IMG/VR virus record: IMGVR_UViG_3300047494_000017
Coordinates: 1 to 40,938 of that record
Reading direction: 5' to 3' (one strand)
DNA: 40,938 nt
Origin: a virus
In this document: one piece after another, positions 32,125-40,199 of the stretch
How the letters are laid out: every line of letters begins with the position of its first letter
How positions within the stretch are numbered: position 1 is the stretch's first letter
Notes under the pieces: model-generated
The model's input: only the letters and a program-made list of their open reading frames with translations
Told to the model about the DNA's origin: nothing
Database searches by the model: none
Position numbers and translations under genes: made by a program

Positions 32125-35100
32125 ATGACCAATTCACTACAAGTTGTCAACTCCACCCCAATCTATCCCATCACGTATCCCACCTATTCCGGTCAGCCTA
32201 TCGCGGCCCCTACTATTGGCTACAACGGTGCGGGGTGGGTAGCCAAAATAGTTTTATCGGGCATAACCGACGTTACACAGGTTTGTGATGCGACCAAATT
32301 AACGCTGACTGTCTCGGACCCCGGCTATGATACTTCGGGTAATGCAACCACGGTAAATAGAACCATAACAGGCCAAGGCCCGCTCATCCGGCAGTACGAA
32401 GATGCTATAGCCAATCTGTCCCAAGGCTCTAGCCCTAACGCGAACATTAATTACCTGATTACAACCGATGGCACGAATTTAACCCTTTACATTGCGCTAT
32501 CAGACTGGATTTATACCGGGACGACCATTAATTCAGTTTCTTTAGCGGCAAACTTTTACGGCAGTTCCTCTGCAACTACAATCAGCAGCCCGACTAACTC
32601 ATCTGATTTAGCATACCCCAACGTTATCTTTGGGTGGCATACACCTCAGTACAATAGCACTAATGGCACAGGCACACTGCCCGTTGAGGGTTTAGCCTTC
32701 CACCGGCACGCCATGAACGGCCAGCAAGTGGCCTGTGTTAAATACCAAGCCACAGATGCGCACAGTATATCGGGCGCCGTGTCGACGGTAGGAGCCAGCA
32801 CGCTTTCTACTCTGGCCAAGCAGGGTAATATACCCGAAGTATTTGCTGCCAACGTTGATTTCTCAGGCTTAACCCAAGGGGATAATTGCACGGTTAATGC
32901 CATCGCCTACCCTTGGCTTGGAAACAATCCTTACGCTATTGCGACATACGGTAGTATCACCGGACAAGGCACGGCGTGGCCTACTCAAAAGGGGCAAACC
33001 CTATTACAAGCCCTTTGCGACAAGACGGGTGCCTATGGCGGGGCTTATGCCTACGTTAGCTTAGCGGGTAACGATACCACCGGGGTTGTATCAACAAGCA
33101 CCACAGTAGCGAAAGCTAGCCCGTTTGCCACCATTCTAGCCGCCGGTACTGCATTGCAGACTTACAACAATGCAACCAAGGGCCATAACGACTTAGGGGG
33201 AGCTACTATACGCCTTATGGATAGCGCTGGCTCAGCCGCTACACACGTTATACCCAGAAGCTTTCCGACGGCAACCGGCAATACCTGGTTTACCATAGAG
33301 AGCGACCCAACCAACACCGGAGTCATCACGGCAGACGGCTCGACATCCGGCTACAATCAATTCCCAGACAAGTTGCGACTTAGAAACTTTACGTTATACC
33401 CATCATCAGGGGCCGGGCGATACATCTTCGTGGCTAACACGACAGGGGCGCTCGTTACTGATGGGCTGACAATTAATAACAGCAATAATAAAAGCCCCTT
33501 TGTTTACTGGACGTACCAGTCATTTTACAACCACACCATTACTGACCCTGGCTCTTCGGATACTTACTTGTGGTCCGCTAACGTTTATACGCTCGTTATC
33601 TCAGGGGCCGTATCCACCGTCTCAACAAATGCCACCAACCCGCCCCAGCCCGGCATTATGATAGGTTCTATCTTGCCTCAAGATTACTTCTTCTTTGGCA
33701 AGAATCTTAATGGCAACGGCTACAAAGACAACGACGGCATCATTGTCTATAACAACCGTTGCCAAGTTATAAGTATGACCACAACTCCCCCCAATGCCTG
33801 GCAAACCAGTCATTTCTATCAGCAGTACACCATGGTTACAAACGGTACCAATTTTTATTACGCCTTAACGAACGGTACATCCGCTTCAAGTGGTGGCCCT
33901 ACTGGAACAGGCTTGAATATTACGGATGGCTCGGTTACTTGGGCCTATATAGCAACCTATAATTTTAGCTTACCTACCGGCGTTGCCTATGTCCAAAACC
34001 TCGTTGAGAATAACAATGCGAGTACTGGTAACGGCGTGGGCCAATTCTTCCCTGATAACGATATCGTGAACTTTACGAACTTTGTCGATATGCACAATAC
34101 CTATTTAGGCGGCAAGTGTAACACACTCTATAACGACCAGTCTGATTCTCAGATTGCCCCGGCCGGCCTCATTAAACAAGGCACCCGTAAATATACTATC
34201 GTTGATAACCGCAACATTAAACTCGACGGTGAGAAACTTGTACAGGGGTGCTACGGTAACATAGCGTTTGCTTACGGGGTAGGCAATTACGGGGAGTATA
34301 GTCTGTTTGGAGAGGTTAACCGTAGCCCGCAAACTATTCCTGTCAACTTACCCGGCCGTGGTGGGGGCGCTACAAACCAGGGTTACATGGGCATGGCGTG
34401 GCATCCAACGGCTACCTTTAGTTTATTGCACAATGTCAACGCTTTAACCGCTGGAGAGTCCACTGGGGCTACCATGGTTAAAATCATGAAAAACTACTTC
34501 GCATCTTATACCACCGGCCCTTGGGGAGATACAAACGCCTTCCCACAATGGGTAACAAGTACAGTCTATGCAGCTTTAGCAGCTTGTCAAAATGCAGGCA
34601 AATGCTATACCACTACGGCTGGCGGAACTTCTGGCGGCACGGCACCCACGCACACCAGTGGCACCGTTAGCGATGGCGGTGTAAGTTGGACTTTTCAACA
34701 CAATAATTACGCGATTGGCGGGAACTATACCCCGGTCACAAGTAGCCCCCTAACAAATATTGTTCAGGCCGGACAAGCCGTACTAAAGCGGGATATAGTC
34801 GGGAATCCTCGTTATAACAACGGCACTGGGGCGGTTGGCGCACTGGAAGCACCGGCACCGGTAACGATAGTACCCGCTCCAATTACGCAGGGCAGTGTGA
34901 CGTTTGCCATCACTCTTACTGAAACCCCATCGGGGGGTAATGGAAGTTATACCTATCAATGGTACATGTCCGTGACGGCTGGCACAAAAGGAACAGCGAT
35001 CGCCGGAGCCACCTCGGCAAGCTATACAGCCTCAGGGCTGGTTCCTGGCAACACGTACTATTTTACTTGTACTGTCGGCGATACCAGTGGTATTGATAGC

Positions 35101-35178
35101 GCTGTTGATAGCGCACAAATAGCAGTCGGGACAGCTCTTGGCTTACCAAAATCAAGATCAATTAAGAGGAGTCGTTAA
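32125..35178 (+). CDS. Large adhesin or second receptor-binding protein, 1017 aa
   Basis: Beta-rich throughout, Gly/Thr/Asn-rich. Residues about 395-450 look like a parallel beta-helix. Two similar carbohydrate-module-like segments occur: WQTSHFYQQYTMVTNGTNFYYALTNG..GSVTWAYI near 557-612 and WVTSTVYAALAACQNAGKCYTTTAGG..GVSWTFQ near 810-858. The end (residues 915-1003) is an Ig/FN3-like domain (SVTFAITLTETPSGGNGSYTYQWYM). The gene is GC-richer and uses GGC/GCC more than its neighbours, a sign of separate origin. Confidence 0.65.
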   Translation: MTNSLQVVNSTPIYPITYPTYSGQPIAAPTIGYNGAGWVAKIVLSGITDVTQVCDATKLTLTVSDPGYDTSGNATTVNRTITGQGPLIRQYEDAIANLSQGSSPNANINYLITTDGTNLTLYIALSDWIYTGTTINSVSLAANFYGSSSATTISSPTNSSDLAYPNVIFGWHTPQYNSTNGTGTLPVEGLAFHRHAMNGQQVACVKYQATDAHSISGAVSTVGASTLSTLAKQGNIPEVFAANVDFSGLTQGDNCTVNAIAYPWLGNNPYAIATYGSITGQGTAWPTQKGQTLLQALCDKTGAYGGAYAYVSLAGNDTTGVVSTSTTVAKASPFATILAAGTALQTYNNATKGHNDLGGATIRLMDSAGSAATHVIPRSFPTATGNTWFTIESDPTNTGVITADGSTSGYNQFPDKLRLRNFTLYPSSGAGRYIFVANTTGALVTDGLTINNSNNKSPFVYWTYQSFYNHTITDPGSSDTYLWSANVYTLVISGAVSTVSTNATNPPQPGIMIGSILPQDYFFFGKNLNGNGYKDNDGIIVYNNRCQVISMTTTPPNAWQTSHFYQQYTMVTNGTNFYYALTNGTSASSGGPTGTGLNITDGSVTWAYIATYNFSLPTGVAYVQNLVENNNASTGNGVGQFFPDNDIVNFTNFVDMHNTYLGGKCNTLYNDQSDSQIAPAGLIKQGTRKYTIVDNRNIKLDGEKLVQGCYGNIAFAYGVGNYGEYSLFGEVNRSPQTIPVNLPGRGGGATNQGYMGMAWHPTATFSLLHNVNALTAGESTGATMVKIMKNYFASYTTGPWGDTNAFPQWVTSTVYAALAACQNAGKCYTTTAGGTSGGTAPTHTSGTVSDGGVSWTFQHNNYAIGGNYTPVTSSPLTNIVQAGQAVLKRDIVGNPRYNNGTGAVGALEAPAPVTIVPAPITQGSVTFAITLTETPSGGNGSYTYQWYMSVTAGTKGTAIAGATSASYTASGLVPGNTYYFTCTVGDTSGIDSAVDSAQIAVGTALGLPKSRSIKRSR

Positions 35179-35181
35179 ACA

Positions 35182-35661
35182 ATGGCAAATATCACCTACC
35201 CAATCTTTTTTACCAATAACGGCGCACCGGCTACCGGATTAACCCCAGCCGCGACAACGCATAAGACGCTTGCGGGTGCAACGGTAAGCGCCCCTACTAT
35301 CACTGAGTTAGGGGGCGGATTTTATACCTTCCCATGGGATTCCGAAGCGAATGCGGAAGCGGCATTTGTTTTTGATGGCGGGTCAACCCTTACAAATCCC
35401 GGCGAACGCTACGTGCCTGTAGCCTGCACTAAAAATGACGGGCGTATACAAGATCCTTGGAATCTCTCCATCAAGGGGCAAACCTTAAGCCTGACCCCAA
35501 CTGTGGGCACAGTGGAAGAAGCCATGCTAGCCGCCCGTGCGGCGGCCTTTGGTAAATGGGCAATAAGTGGCACAACTTTGACTATTTACGGGTCGGATGG
35601 CACTACTATCGTGCGCGCTTTCACGCTGGATAGTGCAACCGCGCCGACGAGCCGGACGTAA
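35182..35661 (+). CDS. Tail-appendage-like protein, 159 aa
   Basis: N-terminal small beta-domain (ANITYPIFFTNNGAPATGLTPAATTHKTLAGATVSAPTITELGGGFYTFPW) and C-terminal AARAAAFGKWAISGTTLTIYGSDGTTIVRAFTLD, the ending typical of small phage appendage proteins encoded after fibres. GAGGAG upstream. Its stop overlaps the next ATG (TAATG). Confidence 0.6.
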   Translation: MANITYPIFFTNNGAPATGLTPAATTHKTLAGATVSAPTITELGGGFYTFPWDSEANAEAAFVFDGGSTLTNPGERYVPVACTKNDGRIQDPWNLSIKGQTLSLTPTVGTVEEAMLAARAAAFGKWAISGTTLTIYGSDGTTIVRAFTLDSATAPTSRT

Positions 35662-36104
35662 TGCAGTTCAAGCCGTATGTTGGCCTGAATGATTCTGAAA
35701 TAAAACACGTTCAAGCCAATTACAAAACACTGAAAAGCATTCAAGACGCAACACAAGTCCCATGGCCTACGGACAAACTAAATGGGGGACGCCATTTGGT
35801 GCGGGAGCAGGAATTACATAATAGATTACAAATCATCAATGGTCGAACGCCGGTGTTTGACCATTTCTTGCCACCCGTAGCGCGCTATCATAACGGCATC
35901 CGATATGTCAAGAGTAATTTTATGCCGGGGATAGAGAGCTTGAGCCTTTGTACGAATGAGCCTCTTTCTATCGCCCTTATCCATCCCCTTTTTAATACCG
36001 ATACCGGCAAGCCATTTTTGAGGAGTAACCATTGTAACGGGAATCTTATAGGACACAAGACAACCGCGTACGAAACCGCAAGACTCGCCAAAATGGAACA
36101 TTGA
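35661..36104 (+). CDS. Unknown protein, end antisense to the RuvC-like gene
   Basis: 147-aa frame coupled by TAATG to the previous gene. The first 55 residues (FKPYVGLNDSEIKHVQANYKTLKSIQDATQVPWPTDKL) look like a normal soluble protein. From base 35826 on it lies antisense to the 3' 279 bases of the resolvase gene, and that part is not motif-bearing. Either a true convergent overlap or a shortened gene whose frame happens to stay open. Confidence 0.45.
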   Translation: MQFKPYVGLNDSEIKHVQANYKTLKSIQDATQVPWPTDKLNGGRHLVREQELHNRLQIINGRTPVFDHFLPPVARYHNGIRYVKSNFMPGIESLSLCTNEPLSIALIHPLFNTDTGKPFLRSNHCNGNLIGHKTTAYETARLAKMEH

Positions 36105-36299
36105 AACAACGCCTTGCCCCGGTCTAGCCCCGACCTGTTCAAAAAAAGAGCAGGTAACAAAACTCGATTTAGCAAATAACGTTTCGGCAATTTCTTGCTC
36201 TGTAAATTTGGCGAAAGCATATAATTCAACCAATTCGCCAGAGGCGTTAATAAAGGCCATTCCACCGTGCGCACCAGGGTCAATTCCTAGAATCATCAT
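35826..36299 (-). CDS. RuvC-like Holliday junction resolvase
   Basis: 157 aa. ILGIDPGAHGGMAF (residues 3-16) carries the first catalytic Asp, FFEQVGARPGQG (52-63) the Glu, and ISDAVMIARYG near 131-141 the C-terminal acidic pair region; VTPQKWLAGIGIKKGMDKGDRKR is the usual basic stretch. It resolves branched phage DNA before packaging. Last gene of the leftward replication operon. Ends STIDDL. Confidence 0.88.
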   Translation of the reverse strand: MMILGIDPGAHGGMAFINASGELVELYAFAKFTEQEIAETLFAKSSFVTCSFFEQVGARPGQGVVSMFHFGESCGFVRGCLVSYKIPVTMVTPQKWLAGIGIKKGMDKGDRKRLIRTKAQALYPRHKITLDISDAVMIARYGWQEMVKHRRSTIDDL

Positions 36300-36326
36300 T
36301 CATATTTTTTCCTATAAATCTGATAA

Positions 36327-38423
36327 TCATTTCTTATACCTCTTTCCTCGCCATCCTTCGGCCGACAAAGGAAACCCATCGGCCCAATCAGGCAATGTCG
36401 TAAACAGTTTGTTAAACTCTTCAACTGAACCGAAGCCTTCGGGTACCTCGGACCCTGCTTCATCGTGTACGCTAATTACTACAGGGTACCCGTTAGCCTC
36501 TAACTGAAGCATTCCTTCTGCTAGTAAATCCCTACAAACTGCTTGAGTTATATTTTCCGCCCATAAGCCGCCATAGGGTGATTGTTCCAGAAATACCGCA
36601 ATGCCGCCGCTTGTACCCACAAAAGTTAATGCGTAAGGCTTACGTTTATTCTTGGTCGCGTAAACCTTTGGTTTAAAATACGCTAGGCATCGGCCGCTCG
36701 GTAATTTACAGTACAAAAATGCGCCGTGCGTAAAGAATATAACCTTACCTACAGGTTGAGGTCTCCCTAATAGAACGGCGTCTAGCGCGGCCGCTTCTAA
36801 AGCGTACCAAAATCGAACAACCTTTTGGTTTGCTTTACGCCACCGTTGTTTGATGATATCGGCGGCTAAGCCCTCTGTACGGGTCAGAGGAAGCGCTTTA
36901 TCAGAGAGCCTAGCCAAAGACGCATCGTAGGCATTTTCGGCACTCTCTCGCTCATTCTGGCTAGCCGTAGGCCATATAATATCGTAAACCGGTTCCAAGT
37001 CAATTCCGTATCCTTTAGCCATCGTACCAAATGCTCCCATTGCGCCCTGGTACCCCAAAGCCAGTACGGCGACTTTGCCGATTTGCCGTTCAAAGGGATG
37101 GTCCTTTTTATTAACCGGATACCCAAAAATTTCAGAGGCTTGTACATTATAGACGTCTTTACCTGTGCGAAACGCTTCTAACGTTTCTTTATCGTCTACA
37201 AGCCACGCTAAACCGCGTGCTTCAACTGAAGCGTAATCAGAAACAATCAGGTCATACCCTTTTTTTGGGATTATCATTCCCCGTAAAGAAGCAGATAGCG
37301 CCTTTAAGACATCTGGGTAAAGTAGCTCGAACATCTCATAATCGTACTTTAGCATTATTTTGATACAGTAATCCGAATCGATATCGCCACGCGGCATATT
37401 CTGAGGTTGAACCCGGCGACCGCCCCATCGACCAGTGGAAGCGGCGTGGTAAGCCAAAAGGTCTAAAACCCTACCTCGACCGTCTGAACCTAGTTTCATC
37501 GCCATATATTTAGCTGTACTGCTCTTTCCCAACTGTTGCCTTATGCCTAGGACTTTCCGAGCTAGGTCCGGGAGATCCTTTTGAGCCAATGTCTTAGCGA
37601 CTGTAACGGCATCTAAAGAGGGCAAAGATACTCCGAGAGTAAGGAGAAACTCTCGCATTTTGGCGATAGCGGTATGGCTCTTGCAATATCCGTTAGTGAG
37701 TTCGACTAATTCAGCTTTCAGCTTAGTGGTGTATATTTCGATGTAATCTAACGCAATGTCGACCGCGTGAACATCAATCTGGACGCCGCGCTGATTTATG
37801 CGTTGGTCCATAAACCAAATTTCTTGTTCTTTAGGCGTTAAATCTCGAAGCTCTTTATCGACGGCCCGTTCCGCTTCAACGTCTAGCATATTGTACTGAT
37901 AGAGGGTTTCGTAATCTTTTTGACTCTCAAAATACTTGTCTTTATTGAATTTTGACTCTTTACGTGGCTTTGAAAGCTTTAGCATTGTGCGACTTGCCGA
38001 TGCGTCTTTTATGGTCTCTAGCCCTAAGGCCCTTCCCGAGTCAAATAAACCCGCCGGTAAAGCGTGAGCTACGCATTTAGCAAGGGTACAACGCCACCGT
38101 TTAATGGGGATAGGCGCAAAGCCGTATCGTTTGACCATAATATGACGCCATATTGCTTGTTCAAACCCGGCATTGTGAGCAATAAATAAAGCGCTCTCCA
38201 ATTGATTTACCGCCAAAAGCTCATATAGCACATTAATGTTTGACCGATTTTTAACTTCGGCGTGTTTCACTAATTCAGGTTGTTTAATGAGCCTCACCGG
38301 CCCATCGTCCACACAGTATGCTAAACACATAATCTGTGTGGACGGGTCCGACGCGTAAATATCCGCACCACACTTCTTAAGGTCGATTTCAGAGCGAGTC
38401 TCAAAGTCGATGTGTATGCGCAT
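36327..38423 (-). CDS. Family A DNA polymerase with 3'-5' exonuclease
   Basis: 698 aa. The exonuclease domain has DFETRSE (residues 5-11) and FIAHNAGFEQAIW near 78-90. The polymerase has motif A VSDYASVEARGLAW near 395, a motif B region RQIGKVAVLALGYQGAMGAFG near 444-464, and motif C VISVHDEAGSEVP near 648-660. Replicates the phage genome. It lacks the acidic Leu tail seen on its partners and instead ends GWRGKRYKK, strongly basic. Confidence 0.95.
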   Translation of the reverse strand: MRIHIDFETRSEIDLKKCGADIYASDPSTQIMCLAYCVDDGPVRLIKQPELVKHAEVKNRSNINVLYELLAVNQLESALFIAHNAGFEQAIWRHIMVKRYGFAPIPIKRWRCTLAKCVAHALPAGLFDSGRALGLETIKDASASRTMLKLSKPRKESKFNKDKYFESQKDYETLYQYNMLDVEAERAVDKELRDLTPKEQEIWFMDQRINQRGVQIDVHAVDIALDYIEIYTTKLKAELVELTNGYCKSHTAIAKMREFLLTLGVSLPSLDAVTVAKTLAQKDLPDLARKVLGIRQQLGKSSTAKYMAMKLGSDGRGRVLDLLAYHAASTGRWGGRRVQPQNMPRGDIDSDYCIKIMLKYDYEMFELLYPDVLKALSASLRGMIIPKKGYDLIVSDYASVEARGLAWLVDDKETLEAFRTGKDVYNVQASEIFGYPVNKKDHPFERQIGKVAVLALGYQGAMGAFGTMAKGYGIDLEPVYDIIWPTASQNERESAENAYDASLARLSDKALPLTRTEGLAADIIKQRWRKANQKVVRFWYALEAAALDAVLLGRPQPVGKVIFFTHGAFLYCKLPSGRCLAYFKPKVYATKNKRKPYALTFVGTSGGIAVFLEQSPYGGLWAENITQAVCRDLLAEGMLQLEANGYPVVISVHDEAGSEVPEGFGSVEEFNKLFTTLPDWADGFPLSAEGWRGKRYKK

Positions 38424-38429
38424 TTTAAG

Positions 38430-38774
38430 TTATCTTTCGATTCTTTTGGCGAGGGTTACACCGCGCATATTCTGGTCTTTCGGATTAGCAACCGCTATGA
38501 TACTAGGCTCATCCGGCACTTGCGTATTATAATTATCCAAGGGGGTTTGAGTGCCACGATATTCATTCCAATGTTCCATAAAGAATTTAGCGGAACGTTT
38601 GTCGTCAAGCTTAATTCCGTTATGCGTTCCATAGAATATTTCGACTTCAAACGTTTCATTGGCATTTCGGTTGTTTTTGACAAAACGCACTTCGGCTAAA
38701 TTAATGTCCATTCCGCACGTTTGAGAACCGACCGCGCCAGTTTCAACCCGTATCCAATAGGGCTCTTTAGTCAT
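38430..38774 (-). CDS. Unknown protein in the replication operon, 114 aa
   Basis: I start at ATG 38774 (MTKEPYWIRVETG) with GGAG 9 nt upstream; the frame also has a TTG two codons earlier. Alternating strands (YWIRVETG, NLAEVRFVKN, FEVEIFYG) and a basic end (GVTLAKRIER). Preceded directly by the ribozyme at 38797. No family recognised; position suggests a replication accessory. Confidence 0.6.
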   Translation of the reverse strand: MTKEPYWIRVETGAVGSQTCGMDINLAEVRFVKNNRNANETFEVEIFYGTHNGIKLDDKRSAKFFMEHWNEYRGTQTPLDNYNTQVPDEPSIIAVANPKDQNMRGVTLAKRIER

Positions 38775-38796
38775 ATTCAATTTCTCCGTAGGTTAT

Positions 38797-38872
38797 GGGC
38801 CTGTCTCCTCAGTATCGGTAGGCCATTTCCGATAAACACCTCTCCTTGTCCAAGTCAGAGAGGTGTTTCGAC
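38797..38872 (-). ncRNA. Type II hammerhead ribozyme (HHR II-B)
   Basis: Minus strand: stem II 3' GTC (38872-38870), GAAA (38869-38866), stem III CACCTCTC (38865-38858)/GAGAGGTG (38844-38837), U16.1 (38836), H17 = U (38835), stem I TATCGG (38834-38829)/CCGATA (38818-38813), core CTGAGGA (38812-38806), stem II 5' GAC (38805-38803). Loop I GGCCT (38824-38820) can pair with AGGCC (38802-38798), a pseudoknot. Cleavage expected between 38835 and 38834. The first base overlaps the last base of the upstream gene's TAG stop. Open stem II makes it type II. Confidence 0.88.
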
Positions 38873-39528
38873 TATTGTTGAGGTTCTTCTGTTTCAGTAG
38901 CGGCATCCGTTGGCGATGTATTGGGCGGCGAGTCTATCCCATTCTCTACATCGGTTTCGGTTGATGGTTCTAAAGGCGTCTGTGATGGGGGATTGTCCGT
39001 AGATGATTCGCTCGGAGAATGTGTCCAGCCAATAATTTCCCCCTGCGCGTTTGGGTCCGGTGCAGGCATTTGAAAGGTATAAGTATCTACGGGGTCATTA
39101 GGTGCGGCAGATGTAGAGTTTGGAGTAGGTAACGGTGGTACTGTTACTGAGACTGGGTCGGGATGAATAGGCGCGTGACCTCCGCTAGCGCGAGAAGCCG
39201 CTAAGGATGCCTCTTCATTAGGAACAGAATCGGCAATCGACAAGCTACCCGGAACGCGATTGGCATCTGGTTTGGAAAGAGAGGCCCCATATTGCGCGAA
39301 CTGTTCAGCCGTAACAAATCCATTTGCTTTAAGAAATGGGTCACGTTGCAAAATAACCTCTTTTGCAATTTGAAACGCAATACGGGGAGCCTGTTCTAGA
39401 GGGTCAAGGTCGCCATTAGCGAGTAACCCCGCTAAAGCCATCCCCGCGTAATGGTCAAACAACGCCATATCTTGAATGCTGTCTAACACTTTGACTCGTT
39501 CAACTTCGTTTTCATTAGTATCGAACAT
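38872..39528 (-). CDS. Unknown protein with disordered acidic tail, 218 aa, between two ribozymes
   Basis: Residues 1-85 look folded and helical (VKVLDSIQDMALFDHYAGMALAGLLANGDL...RIAFQIAKEVILQRDPFL). The remaining 130 are Pro/Ser/Thr/Asp/Glu-rich and disordered. AGGAG 8 nt before ATG 39528. Ribozymes lie directly before and after it, so its message should be cut free on both sides. No family recognised. Confidence 0.65.
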   Translation of the reverse strand: MFDTNENEVERVKVLDSIQDMALFDHYAGMALAGLLANGDLDPLEQAPRIAFQIAKEVILQRDPFLKANGFVTAEQFAQYGASLSKPDANRVPGSLSIADSVPNEEASLAASRASGGHAPIHPDPVSVTVPPLPTPNSTSAAPNDPVDTYTFQMPAPDPNAQGEIIGWTHSPSESSTDNPPSQTPLEPSTETDVENGIDSPPNTSPTDAATETEEPQQ

Positions 39529-39548
39529 TTTAGAATCTCCTATTCATT

Positions 39549-39614
39549 GGGCCTATCTCATCAGGGAGTGGAAGCCATTCACTCCGACCGGGGTAATATG
39601 CCCCCGGTTTCGAT
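39549..39614 (-). ncRNA. Type II hammerhead ribozyme (HHR II-A)
   Basis: Minus strand: stem II 3' ATC (39614-39612), GAAA (39611-39608), stem III CCGGGG (39607-39602)/CCCCGG (39593-39588), U16.1 (39587), C17 (39586), stem I GGAGTG (39585-39580)/CACTCC (39570-39565), core CTGATGA (39564-39558), stem II 5' GAT (39557-39555). Loop I GGCTT (39576-39572) can pair with AGGCC (39554-39550) as a pseudoknot with one G-U pair. Cleavage expected between 39586 and 39585. It begins on the base after the DUF2815 stop codon. Confidence 0.88.
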
Positions 39615-40169
39615 TTACAAATCGTCAAACAATGCAGCGTTACCGGCGGCAGGTTTCGCAGGCCCTAGACCGGCAAACGCTTCCTCGGCGGTTGAACGAG
39701 AGATTAAAGGTTCGCCATCGGAATGTTTCATCAAGTTGTTTAAACCAAATGATATACCCCGATTACCCTTTTTGTCGAATGCATAAGCGTTAACTTCTGC
39801 AACAGCATAGCATCCTGCGTAAAACTCGCCCGGATTGATAATTTTTTGCAAATTTGCATCAACTAAGCCGGGTTGTTGGTTAAACGATTTCGCTGCAACA
39901 ACGATTTTATCACGGTATTCCGGGCGTTTAACCAAGTCGAATTCGTCTTCGGTCCCTTGGCGAAATGGTGATTTTAACTTTCCACCGTCGGGGAATTTCG
40001 CGATGGCGGCGGCTTTGGCTATGCGACGCATTTCACTCAAATCGGCATCAGAATCGAAAATCATCGTAACCGCCCAGTATTCGTCCCCACTTTCGTTTTT
40101 TGCTTTCGTGAAGATATATGGAAAACTCACCCTAAAAATAGGGGTGATAACGGATTCGTTTTTTGGCAT
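39615..40169 (-). CDS. DUF2815 family protein, probable ssDNA-binding protein
   Basis: 184 aa. FRVSFPYIFTKAKNESGDEYWAVTMIFD near residues 8-35 and GEFYAGCYAVAEVNAYAFDKKGNRGISFGLNNLMK near 113-147 are the DUF2815 pattern; this family is regarded as an OB-fold, ssDNA-binding-like phage protein paired with DUF2800. The C-terminus AALFDDL is an acidic-hydrophobic tip like those on SSB-type proteins. AAAGGAC before ATG 40169. Confidence 0.85.
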   Translation of the reverse strand: MPKNESVITPIFRVSFPYIFTKAKNESGDEYWAVTMIFDSDADLSEMRRIAKAAAIAKFPDGGKLKSPFRQGTEDEFDLVKRPEYRDKIVVAAKSFNQQPGLVDANLQKIINPGEFYAGCYAVAEVNAYAFDKKGNRGISFGLNNLMKHSDGEPLISRSTAEEAFAGLGPAKPAAGNAALFDDL

Positions 40170-40199
40170 TTTATCTGTCCTTTCGTCACTTAACTGTAC

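Noticed and set aside
27872-35178. Diversity-generating retroelement, as in Bordetella phage BPP-1
   Set aside because: The head genes resemble BPP-1, so I looked for one. There is no reverse transcriptase frame, and I saw no template/variable repeat pair at the ends of the fibre genes.
38800-38870. Simple terminator after the 218-aa gene
   Set aside because: The CACCTCTC/GAGAGGTG stem is followed by TTTATC, but flanking GAAA, CTGAGGA and a perfect stem I identify a hammerhead.
39541-39600. Simple terminator after DUF2815
   Set aside because: The hairpins are stems I and III of a hammerhead with full core bases; there is no U-tract.
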